Below are positions 6,152 through 6,196 of a DNA stretch of 6,196 nt, piece after piece (position 1 is the first letter of the stretch; each line of letters opens with the position of its first letter). The translations under genes and the position numbers were made by a program. The stretch lies in the NCBI GenBank assembly GCA_046758465.1, contig JBHIAG010000103.1, positions 1-6,196 of the forward strand, read 5' to 3'. Under the pieces are notes generated by a model that was not told where the DNA came from, did no database searches, and saw only the letters and a program-made list of their open reading frames with translations. Origin of the DNA: JBHIAG01 sp046758465 (lineage in GTDB: Bacteria > Acidobacteriota > Terriglobia > Acidiferrales > 2-02-FULL-67-57).

Positions 6152-6196
6152 TTATCCCCGAAGATGTTGTTCGAGGAACTTGACAGCCTCTTGCGG
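6152..6196 (-). CDS. Possible C-terminal tail of an upstream gene
   Basis: An open minus-strand frame enters from the right edge and ends at TAA (6154-6152), giving PQEAVKFLEQHLRG as the last residues. The helical, natural-looking composition and its position directly before a promoter fit the end of a gene in the same direction. With only 14 residues visible the gene cannot be named. A plus-strand frame from ATG 6164 (MLFEELDSLLR) is an alternative but has no ribosome binding site. Confidence 0.3.
   Translation of the reverse strand, partial: PQEAVKFLEQHLRG

Overview
The window is a GC-rich (roughly 65-70 % in the core genes) bacterial chromosomal segment whose genes all lie on the minus strand. 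In transcription order it holds mutS2 (DNA mismatch-like and recombination surveillance), a small four-helix-bundle/S23 (23S rRNA intervening-sequence type) protein, dnaG (primase) and the 5' two-thirds of rpoD (primary sigma factor). The dnaG-rpoD pairing is the core of the widely conserved macromolecular-synthesis cluster. The RpoD N-terminus (YLLYDEVNNLLPPEV followed by EEIDDLL) and the mutS2/dnaG/rpoD order suggest Acidobacteriota or a related GC-rich phylum. This is inferred from recalled family features, not from a database search.

Layout from the right edge (transcription runs right to left). Positions 6196-6152 may hold the last codons of an upstream gene. A strong sigma70-like promoter (TTGACA, 17-bp spacer, TAGGAT) sits at 6142-6114 and drives mutS2 with a predicted leader of about 26 nt. 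mutS2 runs 6081-3646. The S23 gene (3642-3220) starts 3 nt after the mutS2 stop. It lies within a segment bounded by near-perfect 31-bp inverted arms at 3134-3164 and 3624-3654. That segment (about 521 bp) has visibly lower GC (about 56 %) and looks like a small cassette inserted exactly between the mutS2 C-terminus and the dnaG start. dnaG occupies 3128-1362. A 216-bp gap follows (1361-1146), and rpoD starts at a TTG codon at 1145 and runs off the left edge after 381 codons, inside sigma region 2.

The core genes are housekeeping: primase for lagging-strand initiation, the vegetative sigma factor, and a MutS2 ATPase with a C-terminal Smr nuclease domain. The less ordinary content lies in the small structures: the inverted-repeat-bounded S23 cassette whose arms supply the S23 start and the MutS2 stop; a degenerate 8-bp tandem array coding for the linker before the MutS2 Smr domain; a duplicated palindromic GC-rich block in the MutS2 N-terminal region; and a long-range inverted repeat in the rpoD leader that could hide its ribosome binding site. 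No RNA gene, CRISPR array or transposase is seen.
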